Below are positions 1 through 7,707 of a stretch of 64,000 nucleotides of DNA, in pieces (the first letter of the stretch is position 1; each line of letters opens with the position of its first letter). The stretch is from Burkholderiales bacterium (GTDB taxonomy: Bacteria; Pseudomonadota; Gammaproteobacteria; Burkholderiales; Nitrosomonadaceae): contig JABTUQ010000007.1 in NCBI GenBank assembly GCA_015075225.1, forward strand, positions 62,001 through 126,000, in the 5' to 3' direction. The notes beneath the pieces are model-generated. The model did not search any database and had not been told where the DNA came from. It saw nothing but the letters and a program-made list of their open reading frames with translations. The position numbers and the translations under genes are program-made.

Positions 1-824
1 TTGCGTGGTAAGCGGTAGGCGTCCATCCAGCCATCTAAAAATGAAGAATCATTTTCGTCCGGCAGTAGTTGTCTTTGATGGTACCTGGCCCTATCAAGAG
101 GTTGATCAATGCTTGCCGGGAATACGGTAAGGCAAAGATTGTCTGGTCGCATCGGGGCTGCACCAGGCGGATAAGGCCAAGTCGTTTCCACATAAAAATA
201 TGTTTAGTCTGATTATCAAGCCGGGTGAAGTGGGGGATGAGTCTGGTCTGGAGGAGGGTAATTGCCTGCAGGTACGCGTTCCGCCCGGTTTGTATATTGC
301 AGGAAGAGGGTTGCTGGATAAGGTACACGCCAGAAAAGCACAGGGGTGGAGTGAGAACGGGCGTTATGCCTTGTTTTCCCTGGGTGCCGGGGCGGATTTA
401 ATAAGGCGATTACAGGCAGCGGGTTTTGAAATCATTTGGGCGAATAATCCGATATCGGTTAAAGATGTTGTATTGCCGGAAGGGGTGCGGTCGATTTCCA
501 CATATCCGCTGGTTCGCTATTTACGTGCCTTCGATATATTTATTGGAGCATCCGGCTATAACACATGCTGTGAGGGTTGTTCAGGCCCAGGTGCCTGCGT
601 TGCTGGTGCCGAATACCAATACGAAGCTGGATGATCAGCAGCGGCGTGCGCATTTGGTGGCCAGGCATGCTCCCGTTATTGTTTCCGCATGCAAAAGTGA
701 AGGTGAGCGGGAAGCCGCTGTCAGGGCGTTGCTGCAGTTGGTGAGTGTTCCTGCCACCCGTACATGTCTTGTCCTGATGAATGGTGCCGAACGAGCAGCT
801 GAAGCGATTCTTGCTTTATGTTAA
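1..824 (+). pseudogene. glycosyltransferase remnant (MurG/GT28-like), several frameshifts, left end cut by window
   Basis: Pieces of one glycosyltransferase-like protein lie in different frames. An opening piece starts at about 41 (MKNHFRPAVVVFDGTWPYQ), a second frame around 110-155 reads CREYGKAKIVWSHRG, and a third from about 155 reads HQADKAKSFPHKN and continues to about 575. There one extra G (after TGTGAG) shifts to the frame ending at 824. Joined across that point, the C-terminal part reads SGYNTCCE followed by VPALLVPNTN and DDQQRRAHLVA. This fits the GYN...E / P-N / DDQ-x-RA donor-binding region of GT-B enzymes of the MurG type. The sugar and acceptor cannot be told. At least three frameshifts make it non-functional as read. 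It may once have belonged to the glycan cluster downstream. Confidence 0.6.
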
Positions 825-881
825 GCGTACTGTTGTGGCATTGATCCCAGCTAATTATTTTTCGATGAGGGTGAGATAAAG

Positions 882-1217
882 ATGAGCATCACCGATGAAA
901 CCCGTACTTTGCGGCAGGCGCTGGCTGCGCTGGCAGCTAAACCGGAATGGGATTTTCTTGCCCGTTATGATTTGCCAGGCAAAAAGCCATCAACATTACA
1001 AGGCCGTGCATTCAGGCTTGTAAGGACATTACTGACAAAGATCAGGCTGCTTCCGCCGGATATAACGAAATATAGGTGGTCAAGCATGGCTCCTCTGTTC
1101 CAGATGTTGGTTGGTGCACGCGGTGTACCCTACGACCACCTACGTTTTTGCCTGCCTGCCTGCGGCGTGAAGAAAGCGGACATCATGGTTGACAAATACC
1201 GACTGTCTATGTATTAA
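882..1217 (+). CDS. hypothetical protein, 111 aa, possibly truncated
   Basis: The ORF starts at an ATG preceded by a purine-rich GAGGGTGAG ribosome-binding site about 6 nt upstream, so translation is plausible. The protein begins with an Ala/Leu-rich amphipathic stretch (LRQALAALAAKPEWDFLARYD), followed by a basic middle part. I recognise no domain, signal peptide or membrane segment. Its C-terminal codons overlap the promoter of the following toxin-antitoxin operon, suggesting that insertion of that module truncated the original gene. It follows a glycosyltransferase remnant and may be another leftover of that locus, but that is inference. Confidence 0.4.
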   Translation: MSITDETRTLRQALAALAAKPEWDFLARYDLPGKKPSTLQGRAFRLVRTLLTKIRLLPPDITKYRWSSMAPLFQMLVGARGVPYDHLRFCLPACGVKKADIMVDKYRLSMY

Positions 1218-1247
1218 ATTGCTATATACTTTATATATTTAGCAATT
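1189..1247 (+). promoter_or_regulatory. vapBC promoter with inverted-repeat operator
   Basis: A consensus -35 TTGACA (1189-1194) is followed after 17 bp by TATTAA (1212-1217). A perfect 8-bp inverted repeat, AATTGCTA (1217-1224) and TAGCAATT (1240-1247), overlaps the -10 and start region, just upstream of vapB. VapB/AbrB-type antitoxins normally repress their own operon by binding such palindromes, so this is the likely operator. Confidence 0.6.
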
Positions 1248-1264
1248 CTGACGGGAGAACTGCG

Positions 1265-1498
1265 ATGTATACGGGTACTGTTTTTGAAAATAACCGGACT
1301 CAGGCCGTGCGCCTGCCGGTAGATGTACGCTTTGCCGATAATGTGAAAAAAGTTTGGATACGCAAGCTGGGTAAAGAGCGAATCCTGACCCCGGTTGATC
1401 ATACCTGGGACAGTTTTTTTCTGGCGGAACAAAGCGTTTCGGAGGATTTTTTGTCTGAACGCGCCAGACAGGAGCAGCAAGAGCGCGAGGCGTTCTGA
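1265..1498 (+). CDS. vapB: VapB-type antitoxin (AbrB/SpoVT fold)
   Basis: This 77-aa protein opens with a Y-T-G-T-VFENNRTQAVRLP stretch, the swapped-hairpin DNA-binding motif of VapB antitoxins. It ends in a charged, Gln/Glu/Arg-rich tail that in this family wraps the toxin. It should bind the operator at 1217-1247 and neutralise the VapC encoded directly after it. The start at 1265 has GGGAG about 8 nt upstream. Its TGA overlaps the toxin ATG by one base, the tight coupling usual for such modules. Length and motif fit the family well. Confidence 0.85.
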   Translation: MYTGTVFENNRTQAVRLPVDVRFADNVKKVWIRKLGKERILTPVDHTWDSFFLAEQSVSEDFLSERARQEQQEREAF

Positions 1499-1899
1499 TG
1501 CTCAAATACATACTGGATACGAATATTGCTATTTACGTTATCAAGCGTCGGCCAATAGATGTGCTGGCTATCTTTAATCGCTATGCGGACATGATGTGTG
1601 TGAGCACGATCACTGAGGCCGAGTTGTTACATGGTGCTGAAAAAAGCCAGCAGCGTGAGCACAATCTGCGGCAGGTGGCTGATTTTTTGTCTCGTCTGGA
1701 TGTGCTGCCTTATACCAGCAAGGCGGCTGGGCATTATGGTGATATACGCGCTGATCTGGAACGAAAAGGGATACCCATCGGCGTGAATGATCTGCACATT
1801 GCCGCTCATGCCCGCAGCGAAGGTCTTGTCCTGGTCAGCAATAACCTGCGCGAGTTTGAACGGGTAGACGGTTTGCGACTGGAAAATTGGATCATCTGA
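1498..1899 (+). CDS. vapC: VapC-type PIN-domain toxin ribonuclease
   Basis: This 133-aa PIN-domain protein is an Mg-dependent RNase toxin; relatives cleave initiator tRNA or other stable RNA. Acidic active-site positions are visible: LDTN near residue 7, TEAELLHG near 40-46 and GVNDLHIAAHA near 97-106. The conserved SNNLREF comes close to the end. The ORF is full length and starts inside the stop of vapB, so the module appears intact. It is one of the few undamaged accessory genes at this end of the window. The exact RNA target cannot be read from the sequence. Confidence 0.88.
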   Translation: MLKYILDTNIAIYVIKRRPIDVLAIFNRYADMMCVSTITEAELLHGAEKSQQREHNLRQVADFLSRLDVLPYTSKAAGHYGDIRADLERKGIPIGVNDLHIAAHARSEGLVLVSNNLREFERVDGLRLENWII

Positions 1900-2056
1900 C
1901 AGCTTTGTTGGATTGAGATTTTTTGATATTGCGAATGCCGTTAGGCATGAAGCAATCCAGTCAAGCCGACATTGCTTTGCACCGCGAATTAATTCGAGCG
2001 TTAGATTTCATAAAGAATCGCTATTATATTTTACCGACAAGCATTGGAGATTTTCG

Positions 2057-2281
2057 ATGACTACTTCAGCAAAATATGTATTAAATCAGGCACTAAAACT
2101 TCCTGTAAGCGATCGCGCAGCTTTAGTGGAAAACCTGATTCTCAGCCTGGATAAGCCTGACCCATCGCTAGATGCTCAGTGGCTGAAAGAAGCCGAAGAT
2201 CGATTTGCTGCATACCGAACTGATGAGCTTACGGCGATAGATGCTGGGCAAGTTTTTGCAGATCTTGGGAAGCAGGTTTGA
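2057..2281 (+). CDS. putative addiction-module antitoxin (PF09720-like)
   Basis: The 74-aa protein (start MTTSAKYVLNQALKL, then LPVSDRAALVENLILSL and LDAQWLKEAEDRFAAY) matches the small addiction-module component family found upstream of RelE/ParE toxins. The ATG at 2057 begins the homologous part. An in-frame extension up to 1913 is possible but has no family character. The next reading frame begins at the overlapping TTG at 2278 and starts like a ParE toxin, as expected for this pair, but that toxin is truncated. The antitoxin may therefore be an orphan. Confidence 0.75.
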   Translation: MTTSAKYVLNQALKLPVSDRAALVENLILSLDKPDPSLDAQWLKEAEDRFAAYRTDELTAIDAGQVFADLGKQV

Positions 2282-2439
2282 AGATTCGCTTTCTGCCACC
2301 TGCTCGCCGTGAATTAAAGGATGTAGTTCGATACTACAACGCACAAATAGGGGAGGAAGGCGGCGCCACCCGCGTACTCAAGCTGCATCAGATTGAGCCG
2401 GAGTTTCTGGAGCGTATGTTCAATGTGGATGATGTCTGA
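2278..2439 (+). pseudogene. truncated RelE/ParE-type toxin, 5' part fused to foreign tail
   Basis: From the TTG at 2278 the frame reads KIRFLPPARRELKDVVRYYN, the typical start of a ParE toxin. After about 27 residues (near 2358) similarity stops, and an unrelated tail (KLHQIEPEFLERMFNVDDV) runs to the TGA at 2437-2439. ParE toxins are about 95-100 aa; this frame has 53. A deletion seems to have joined a toxin start to the end of some other gene, and the stop overlaps the ATG of the DUF1016 gene. The origin of the tail is not recognised. Confidence 0.6.
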
Positions 2440-3002
2440 TGGTACGTAAAACCAAAGCAAGCACGTCAGATCAATCTGCGGCAGAGCTGTCAGATGTGAG
2501 CACCCCTCTGTTTAGTCGAGTGGCCGAGATTCTGGAGTTGGCACGCGCTCATGTTGTGTGGCAAGTCAACAGCCAGATGGTGCTGGCCTATTGGCTGATT
2601 GGTCGGGAAATCGTTCAGGCAGTTTAGGGCGGTGAAGAGCGTGCTGATTATGGCCAGGCGCTGCTCAATGGTTTGTCTCAGGCACTAACTCAGCGTTATG
2701 GTCAGGGGTTCTCGGTTACTAACCTGAAGTATTTTCGATTGTTTTATCAGACGTGCTCCAATCGGCAACCGGAGATTGGTCACGAGCCTTGTGACCAATT
2801 CGAAGCCATGGATCAATCTACTGTACTGGCTGATTTGCACAGTGCTTTGGCTAAACAAGATAGCCTGAAGAGATTTTTTCCGCGCCTGAGCTGGACACAT
2901 TACCGTACTTTGTGCATGGTGGAGGAACGTGCCGAACGGCTAGTTTGTTGGATAAGGAAAGTTGGAACAGATTGCTGCAATACTTCGATGTTTGAAAGCT
3001 GA
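2439..3002 (+). pseudogene. DUF1016/YhcG-type nuclease gene, nonsense codon and lost 3' end
   Basis: The N-terminal region of a DUF1016 protein (helical domain preceding a PDDEXK nuclease) is recognisable: VNSQMVLAYWLIGREIVQ, ADYGQALLNGLSQALTQRYG, FSVTNLKYFRLFYQTC and later PRLSWTHYRTL. An in-frame TAG at 2625-2627 (most simply a CAG change) splits it. Homology resumes in the same frame and then fades after VEERAER at about 2940. The C-terminal nuclease domain is absent. Intact family members are about 330-360 aa, so this copy is certainly dead. Such genes often sit in defence or restriction islands. Confidence 0.7.
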
Positions 3003-3301
3003 TTCCTGGCAATTTGAGTATCTGGCGGGGTGTTGGTCAGCCCGATTGCAGCGCTGCGGTGTCATTGCTACTTGTTTCTTGAATAAACTTTCCAATCAAA
3101 ACCAATCGGTAATGGGGTAACTGGATTGCTTCATGCATGATGGCATTTGCTTTCCATGCCGTAGGCTAGTGGACAAAGATGGTGAGCGGACGATAGCTGG
3201 ACTACTTCATTCGCCGCGCTTCCTGCGTTTGATCCTGACGAGTATTCCCTTATACGATGTAAGAATTTCTATCAGTACCTTGATGAAGTAAATAGAATCA
3301 T
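3003..3301 (+). other. intergenic stretch, no recognisable gene
   Basis: About 300 bp between the DUF1016 remnant and the AAA-ATPase gene. Short frames here do not show a family I recognise. It may contain the degraded remainder of the upstream pseudogene. Confidence 0.4.
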
Positions 3302-4867
3302 ATGGCGAACAAGCAACTGACAAAAAAGCTGCCGATTGGCATTCAGACTTTCCGAGAAATTCGTGAAGAATCGTATTACTACGTTGATAAAACTTCGTTT
3401 GCCCTGAAACTGGCGGTGGAGGGAAAGTATTATTTTCTCTCTCGCCCACGCCGGTTTGGCAAAAGTCTGTTTCTTGATACGCTGGCCGAGCTTTTTGCCG
3501 GTAATGAACCCCTGTTTCGCGGATTGTATTGTTATGACCACTGGGATTGGTCTGTCCGGTATCCGGTCATCCGTTTGAGTTTTGCCGAAGGGCGGCTGGA
3601 AAACCGGGCACAACTGGATAAGCGTATCGACTGGCTGCTGGAACAGAATCAGCAACGACTGGGGGTGACTTGCAAGCAAGGCAGCGATATCCCGGGCAGC
3701 TTTGCCGAGTTGCTGCAAAACGCGCAAGCAAAATATGGCCAGCGCTGTGTTGTACTGGTGGATGAATACGACAAGCCAATTCTCGACAACATCACTGAAC
3801 CGGAAACTGCGCGTGCCATGCGCGAAGGGTTGCGCAACCTGTATTCGGTCATCAAGGGACAGGATGCCCATATCCGCTTTGCCTTTCTTACAGGTGTATC
3901 GAAGTTCAGCAAGGTCAGTATTTTCTCGGGATTGAACAATCTGAATGACATCACGATTGGTGCTGACTATTCATCCATTTGCGGCTACACCGATGCGGAT
4001 GTAGATACCGTTTTCGCACCCGAATTGCCGGGATTGGATCGCCAGCAGATCCGCGACTGGTACAACGGCTATAACTGGACAGGGCAAGGAGTTTACAACC
4101 CGTTTGATCTTCTGCTTCTATTTGATAAACGCGAGTTTCGTGCTTACTGGTTTGAAACCGGTACGCCGACTTTTCTGGTGGACTGGCTGATGCAGAGGGG
4201 GTACTTCACTCCCAGCCTCAGCCGCCAGTATTCCAGCCTTGAGCTGCTGTCCGCCTTTGATGTGGATCATATTGAACCGGAAGCACTGCTGTTCCAGACC
4301 GGGTACACCACCTTGCAGGGTGTGGAGGAATATCTGCCGGGGCAGCGTATTTACTGGCTGGGCTATCCCAACAAAGAGGTACAGATCAGCCTGAACAGCG
4401 CCTTGTTGCCTGCACTCGGGATTGAAGGCCAGAAAGTGCTGACCCATCGCATCAGGCTGCTTGAGTTATTGCGCGCGAACAATTTTTCCGGGTTGCAGCA
4501 GTTGTTTGCCAGCTTCTTTGCCAGCATTCCGCACGACTGGTATCGCAACAACCCGATAGCCCAATACGAAGGCTATTACGCCAGTGTGTTCTACAGTCAT
4601 TTTGCAGCTCTGGGACTGGATATCGTAGTGGAGGACACCACGCATCACGGCCGGATCGACATGGCTGTGATATTCAATACTCATATTTACCTGTTCGAAT
4701 TCAAGGTAGTGGAGCTGGTGCCCGAAGGCCATGCCCTGGAACAGCTCAAGGAAAAAGGCTACGGTGAAAAATACAAAAGCCGCAACGAACCAGTTTATCT
4801 CGTCGGCGTGGAATTCAGCAAGGACAACCGCAGTGTGGTGGGTTTCGAGGTAGAGAAATTTGCATGA
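3302..4867 (+). CDS. AAA-ATPase-like / PD-(D/E)XK nuclease-domain protein
   Basis: This 521-aa protein has the layout of the AAA-ATPase_like plus PDDEXK_9 family. Near the start comes YYVDKTSF, then a variant P-loop RPRRFGKS (about residues 48-55), Walker B CVVLVDEYDKPI (about 148-160), and a C-terminal nuclease core GRIDMAVIF...YLFEFKV (about 445-465) with the expected D and E-x-K residues. Family members are widespread, often in multiple copies, in anaerobes, symbionts and accessory regions; their role is unproven, with defence or mobile-element links suggested. The ORF is full length and the first residues fit the family start. No clear Shine-Dalgarno is seen. It lies between broken accessory genes and the glycan cluster. 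Confidence 0.85.
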   Translation: MANKQLTKKLPIGIQTFREIREESYYYVDKTSFALKLAVEGKYYFLSRPRRFGKSLFLDTLAELFAGNEPLFRGLYCYDHWDWSVRYPVIRLSFAEGRLENRAQLDKRIDWLLEQNQQRLGVTCKQGSDIPGSFAELLQNAQAKYGQRCVVLVDEYDKPILDNITEPETARAMREGLRNLYSVIKGQDAHIRFAFLTGVSKFSKVSIFSGLNNLNDITIGADYSSICGYTDADVDTVFAPELPGLDRQQIRDWYNGYNWTGQGVYNPFDLLLLFDKREFRAYWFETGTPTFLVDWLMQRGYFTPSLSRQYSSLELLSAFDVDHIEPEALLFQTGYTTLQGVEEYLPGQRIYWLGYPNKEVQISLNSALLPALGIEGQKVLTHRIRLLELLRANNFSGLQQLFASFFASIPHDWYRNNPIAQYEGYYASVFYSHFAALGLDIVVEDTTHHGRIDMAVIFNTHIYLFEFKVVELVPEGHALEQLKEKGYGEKYKSRNEPVYLVGVEFSKDNRSVVGFEVEKFA

Positions 4868-5170
4868 TTCGCAAAAAAACTGCCTACCAATTTCAGTGAA
4901 GTTCGTTTTTTAAGTGAGATTTTGAATTTTGTTCTTTGGGATGTATTGGTAAGTGATTTTCTATAAATCCTGTAACGGTGGAAAGCAATAAACAGAAATC
5001 CCCGAAAAAACCCTGATATTTCGTTGGATGGTGCCTGATCGAGAGCTGAGAGAATCGCTACTTTGGTTGAAGAAGAGCAAACCGGTAATGATTATTCTCG
5101 TAGAAATGCAGGTGCCGCAGCTGGAGTGGCTGGTATGGGTTGCCAGATCAGAAACAAGGGACAGCTGGCT
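4868..5170 (+). other. upstream region of glycan cluster with a possible 48-aa ORF
   Basis: The stretch before the deacetylase gene is AT-rich to about 5020. A short frame then runs from ATG 5028 to a TGA at 5172-5174, overlapping the next start as ATGA (MVPDRELRESLLWLKK at its beginning). It could be a leader ORF, the tail of a lost gene or chance. I see no convincing promoter. Confidence 0.3.
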
Positions 5171-6142
5171 ATGATCGGAAAGAATCGCTATGCCATGCTG
5201 ACGGTGGATACAGAAGCATTACCCAAGCGGGCATCGCAGGATCACATCAATCGATTGATGTGGGGACGACACGAACATGGCACTGCTGGTATTGGCGAGA
5301 TGTCCGCGGTGGGTGATGAGTTTGGTGTCAAGCATGTTTTCTTCGTTGATTTGTGTGGTGCTTATTCTCATCAGGACGAAACCAGAGAGGTTGTTCGCTG
5401 GTTAACCGCTGCCGGGCAGGATGTTCAGTTGCATACGCATCCCGAGTATTTACCAGCGGATTTCTGGAAGGAACATGGTTTGGCACTGCGTCCACAGTAC
5501 ATGAACCAGTATACGGATGACGCAAGAGCAGAATTTGTTATCCGGCATTTTGGTTCGTTGCTTTCGGAATGGTCTGGGAAGCAGGTGTTGGCGCATCGGG
5601 CTGGTTCTTTTCGCTGGAATGCCTGCACGATACGGGCTTTAAAGACAGCTGGAATTCCATTGTCATTTAACAATTCGATGAGCGCTTTTTATATCGGACA
5701 GAGCGTTTATGCCGAGCCGACGAATCTGCCATTTCTCTGGTCGAATGGAATCATCGAGGTGCCGATGACGGAAAAGAAGATTCTGCCCAAGGTGGGTAAG
5801 AAAGAGTGGTGGGCGCGCCTGACTTATCCGGAATCACCCTATTTCCGGTTTCGTCCCTGGTGGGGAAAAATACTGCTGGATGCATTCAGTGGCAGCCCTG
5901 AATTATCTATTTTTTTGTTGCATTCCTGGTCGTTATTGTATTGGGATGAACAGGGCCATGCCGCTTACCGGGATGATGCGCGGCTGGAGGGCTATCGAAG
6001 GCTGATAAAACGATTGTCCAGGGACTACGATGTTATTACGACAGCAGAATTTCTGGATTTGTATGCGCAAGGCAGGATAAAGACCACGCACATGACTGAT
6101 CTTGCCAGAGCGGAAGTAAAGCCATCAAAGAAAACAGTATGA
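5171..6142 (+). CDS. polysaccharide-deacetylase-like protein
   Basis: The 323-aa protein starts MIGKNRYAMLTVDTEAL with an AAGGGA site about 9 nt upstream. Longer in-frame starts back to 5063 lack family features. A carbohydrate esterase-type layout is suggested by the early acidic VDTE, a QLHTHPEY histidine motif around residue 100, and HRAGSFRW at about 170, as in NodB-homology proteins of exopolysaccharide loci. The presumed role is removing N-acetyl groups from a nascent glycan. There is no signal peptide, so it may act on a cytoplasmic lipid-linked or precursor sugar. Its stop overlaps the next start by 4 bp, indicating co-transcription with the GT4 gene. Confidence 0.65.
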   Translation: MIGKNRYAMLTVDTEALPKRASQDHINRLMWGRHEHGTAGIGEMSAVGDEFGVKHVFFVDLCGAYSHQDETREVVRWLTAAGQDVQLHTHPEYLPADFWKEHGLALRPQYMNQYTDDARAEFVIRHFGSLLSEWSGKQVLAHRAGSFRWNACTIRALKTAGIPLSFNNSMSAFYIGQSVYAEPTNLPFLWSNGIIEVPMTEKKILPKVGKKEWWARLTYPESPYFRFRPWWGKILLDAFSGSPELSIFLLHSWSLLYWDEQGHAAYRDDARLEGYRRLIKRLSRDYDVITTAEFLDLYAQGRIKTTHMTDLARAEVKPSKKTV

Positions 6143-7494
6143 GCATGTTTACCGCTTCGTATCGTTTTCTGTTGCGCGAGCCCTGGCTGGCATTTAACCG
6201 TGTGTTGACTTATCGGGTACTTGGGCACCGGTTACAGCAAATTCAAGGTAAAGAAAACAGCTATACACCGGAGCCAGGCAGTTTGTTGTATGTTGCAGCA
6301 AGTGTATTGCCATACCACACCAGTGGTTATACGACACGCACGCATGAGGTGGTGAATGCTCTGGGTAAAGCCGGGGTTAGGGTATATGTGCATACCCGGC
6401 CGGGTTATCCGTGGGATCGCAAGGATCGTTTATGTGATGCTGTCAGCGAGGAGACTGTGGTTGGAGGTATACGTTATCACCATGCACAGACTCCCGCCAA
6501 TAACCGGCCGGTATTGCAGTATGCGTTGCAGGCTGCACGTGTAATTGCGGCGGCTGCAAAGCAGCATCGTGTGGCAATGATTCATGCTGCTTCTAATCAT
6601 GTAAATGCCTTGCCAGCCTTGTTGGCGGCACGGCAGTTGGGCATTCCTTTCCAATATGAGATGCGTGGCTTATGGGAGCTCACCCGCATCTCTCGTCAAC
6701 CTGGTTACGCTGGTTCACAGGCATATCAACAGGGGTTGCAACTGGAGGGGCTGGTTGCCAGCCATGCAGACAGGTTGTTTGTGATTTCGCAGCAGCTTCG
6801 CAATTATGCGATGGAAAATTGGGGCGTTAATCCGCATCACACGCATTTGTTGCCAAATTGTGTTGATCCTGATCGGTTCTTGCTTGCAGATTCAGAAAAT
6901 ATTGAACGGAATACGATTGGTTATGCAGGTTCTCTGATTGGATATGAAGGTCTGGATACGCTGATTGAGGCGGTGGGTCTGTTGATCGGATCGGGAAGTT
7001 CGGTCAGGGTTAATATTATTGGCGATGGCGAATCGCGACAGCAGCTGGAGGCGCTGGTGCGGCACCTGAATTTATCCAAATGGATTCGCTTTTACGGCAA
7101 ATTGACTCCTGAAGCTGCGCGGGAAATACTTGGCCGTTGTGCCTTGGTATGCATACCACGCAAGCCGTTCAAGGTGTGTGAGATCGTACCGCCGATCAAG
7201 TTGGTGGAAGCGTTGGCGATGGGTAAGCCGGTAATTGTTCCCGATTTACCGGTGTTTCGTGATGAGCTGGGCAATACTCCGCCAGGTTGGTTCTTTCAGG
7301 CGGGAAATGCTGGAGATTTGGCGAGAGTGATCCAAGGTGCTTTGGACAACAGTGATCAACTGCAAAAGATCCGGATTCGGGCACGCGAATATGTATTGGC
7401 TAATCGCTGTTGGCAAGGTTTTATGGAAAAACTTGCCTATCCTCCGGAAAGAAGTGTTTCCGCATTTTCTGATTCCATTCTGGGCCAATCCTAA
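6139..7494 (+). CDS. glycosyltransferase family 4
   Basis: This 451-aa protein has a GT-B fold with an N-terminal acceptor domain (PYHTSGYTTRTHEVVNAL; Gly-rich loop at about 55-70) and a C-terminal nucleotide-sugar domain. The latter holds GYAGSLIGYEGLDTLIEA, then VNIIGDGESRQQLE, IRFYGKLT and the E-x7-E region KLVEALAMGKPVIVPD typical of family 4. It should add a sugar from an NDP donor to a glycan or lipid carrier in the cytoplasm. It starts at the overlapping ATGA of the deacetylase-like gene. Donor and linkage are not predictable. Confidence 0.85.
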   Translation: MSMFTASYRFLLREPWLAFNRVLTYRVLGHRLQQIQGKENSYTPEPGSLLYVAASVLPYHTSGYTTRTHEVVNALGKAGVRVYVHTRPGYPWDRKDRLCDAVSEETVVGGIRYHHAQTPANNRPVLQYALQAARVIAAAAKQHRVAMIHAASNHVNALPALLAARQLGIPFQYEMRGLWELTRISRQPGYAGSQAYQQGLQLEGLVASHADRLFVISQQLRNYAMENWGVNPHHTHLLPNCVDPDRFLLADSENIERNTIGYAGSLIGYEGLDTLIEAVGLLIGSGSSVRVNIIGDGESRQQLEALVRHLNLSKWIRFYGKLTPEAAREILGRCALVCIPRKPFKVCEIVPPIKLVEALAMGKPVIVPDLPVFRDELGNTPPGWFFQAGNAGDLARVIQGALDNSDQLQKIRIRAREYVLANRCWQGFMEKLAYPPERSVSAFSDSILGQS

Positions 7495-7707
7495 ATCTCG
7501 TAATTCCCTTGTTTATCCGTGGTATAGCTTTGTAGGGTGGGTCGATCATTCCATTCCGTTTTAATGCGTGCTTCTTCTTCGCCACTTTCCTGTAATACTT
7601 CTCGAAACACAAGATAAAGGGAGATTTACAGCTCTCGAATTGAATTTGATCCGGATAGCGTGCCTGTAATCTGATAGCACATTTACAGGTTATAAGATGG
7701 GTGAATC

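Noticed and set aside
3272..3871. 199-codon open frame opposite the AAA-ATPase gene
   Set aside because: Antisense to the clear P-loop region; no recognisable protein features.
7495..7707. Riboswitch or small gene in the gap before the CgeB-like gene
   Set aside because: No conserved aptamer core or convincing reading frame was found.
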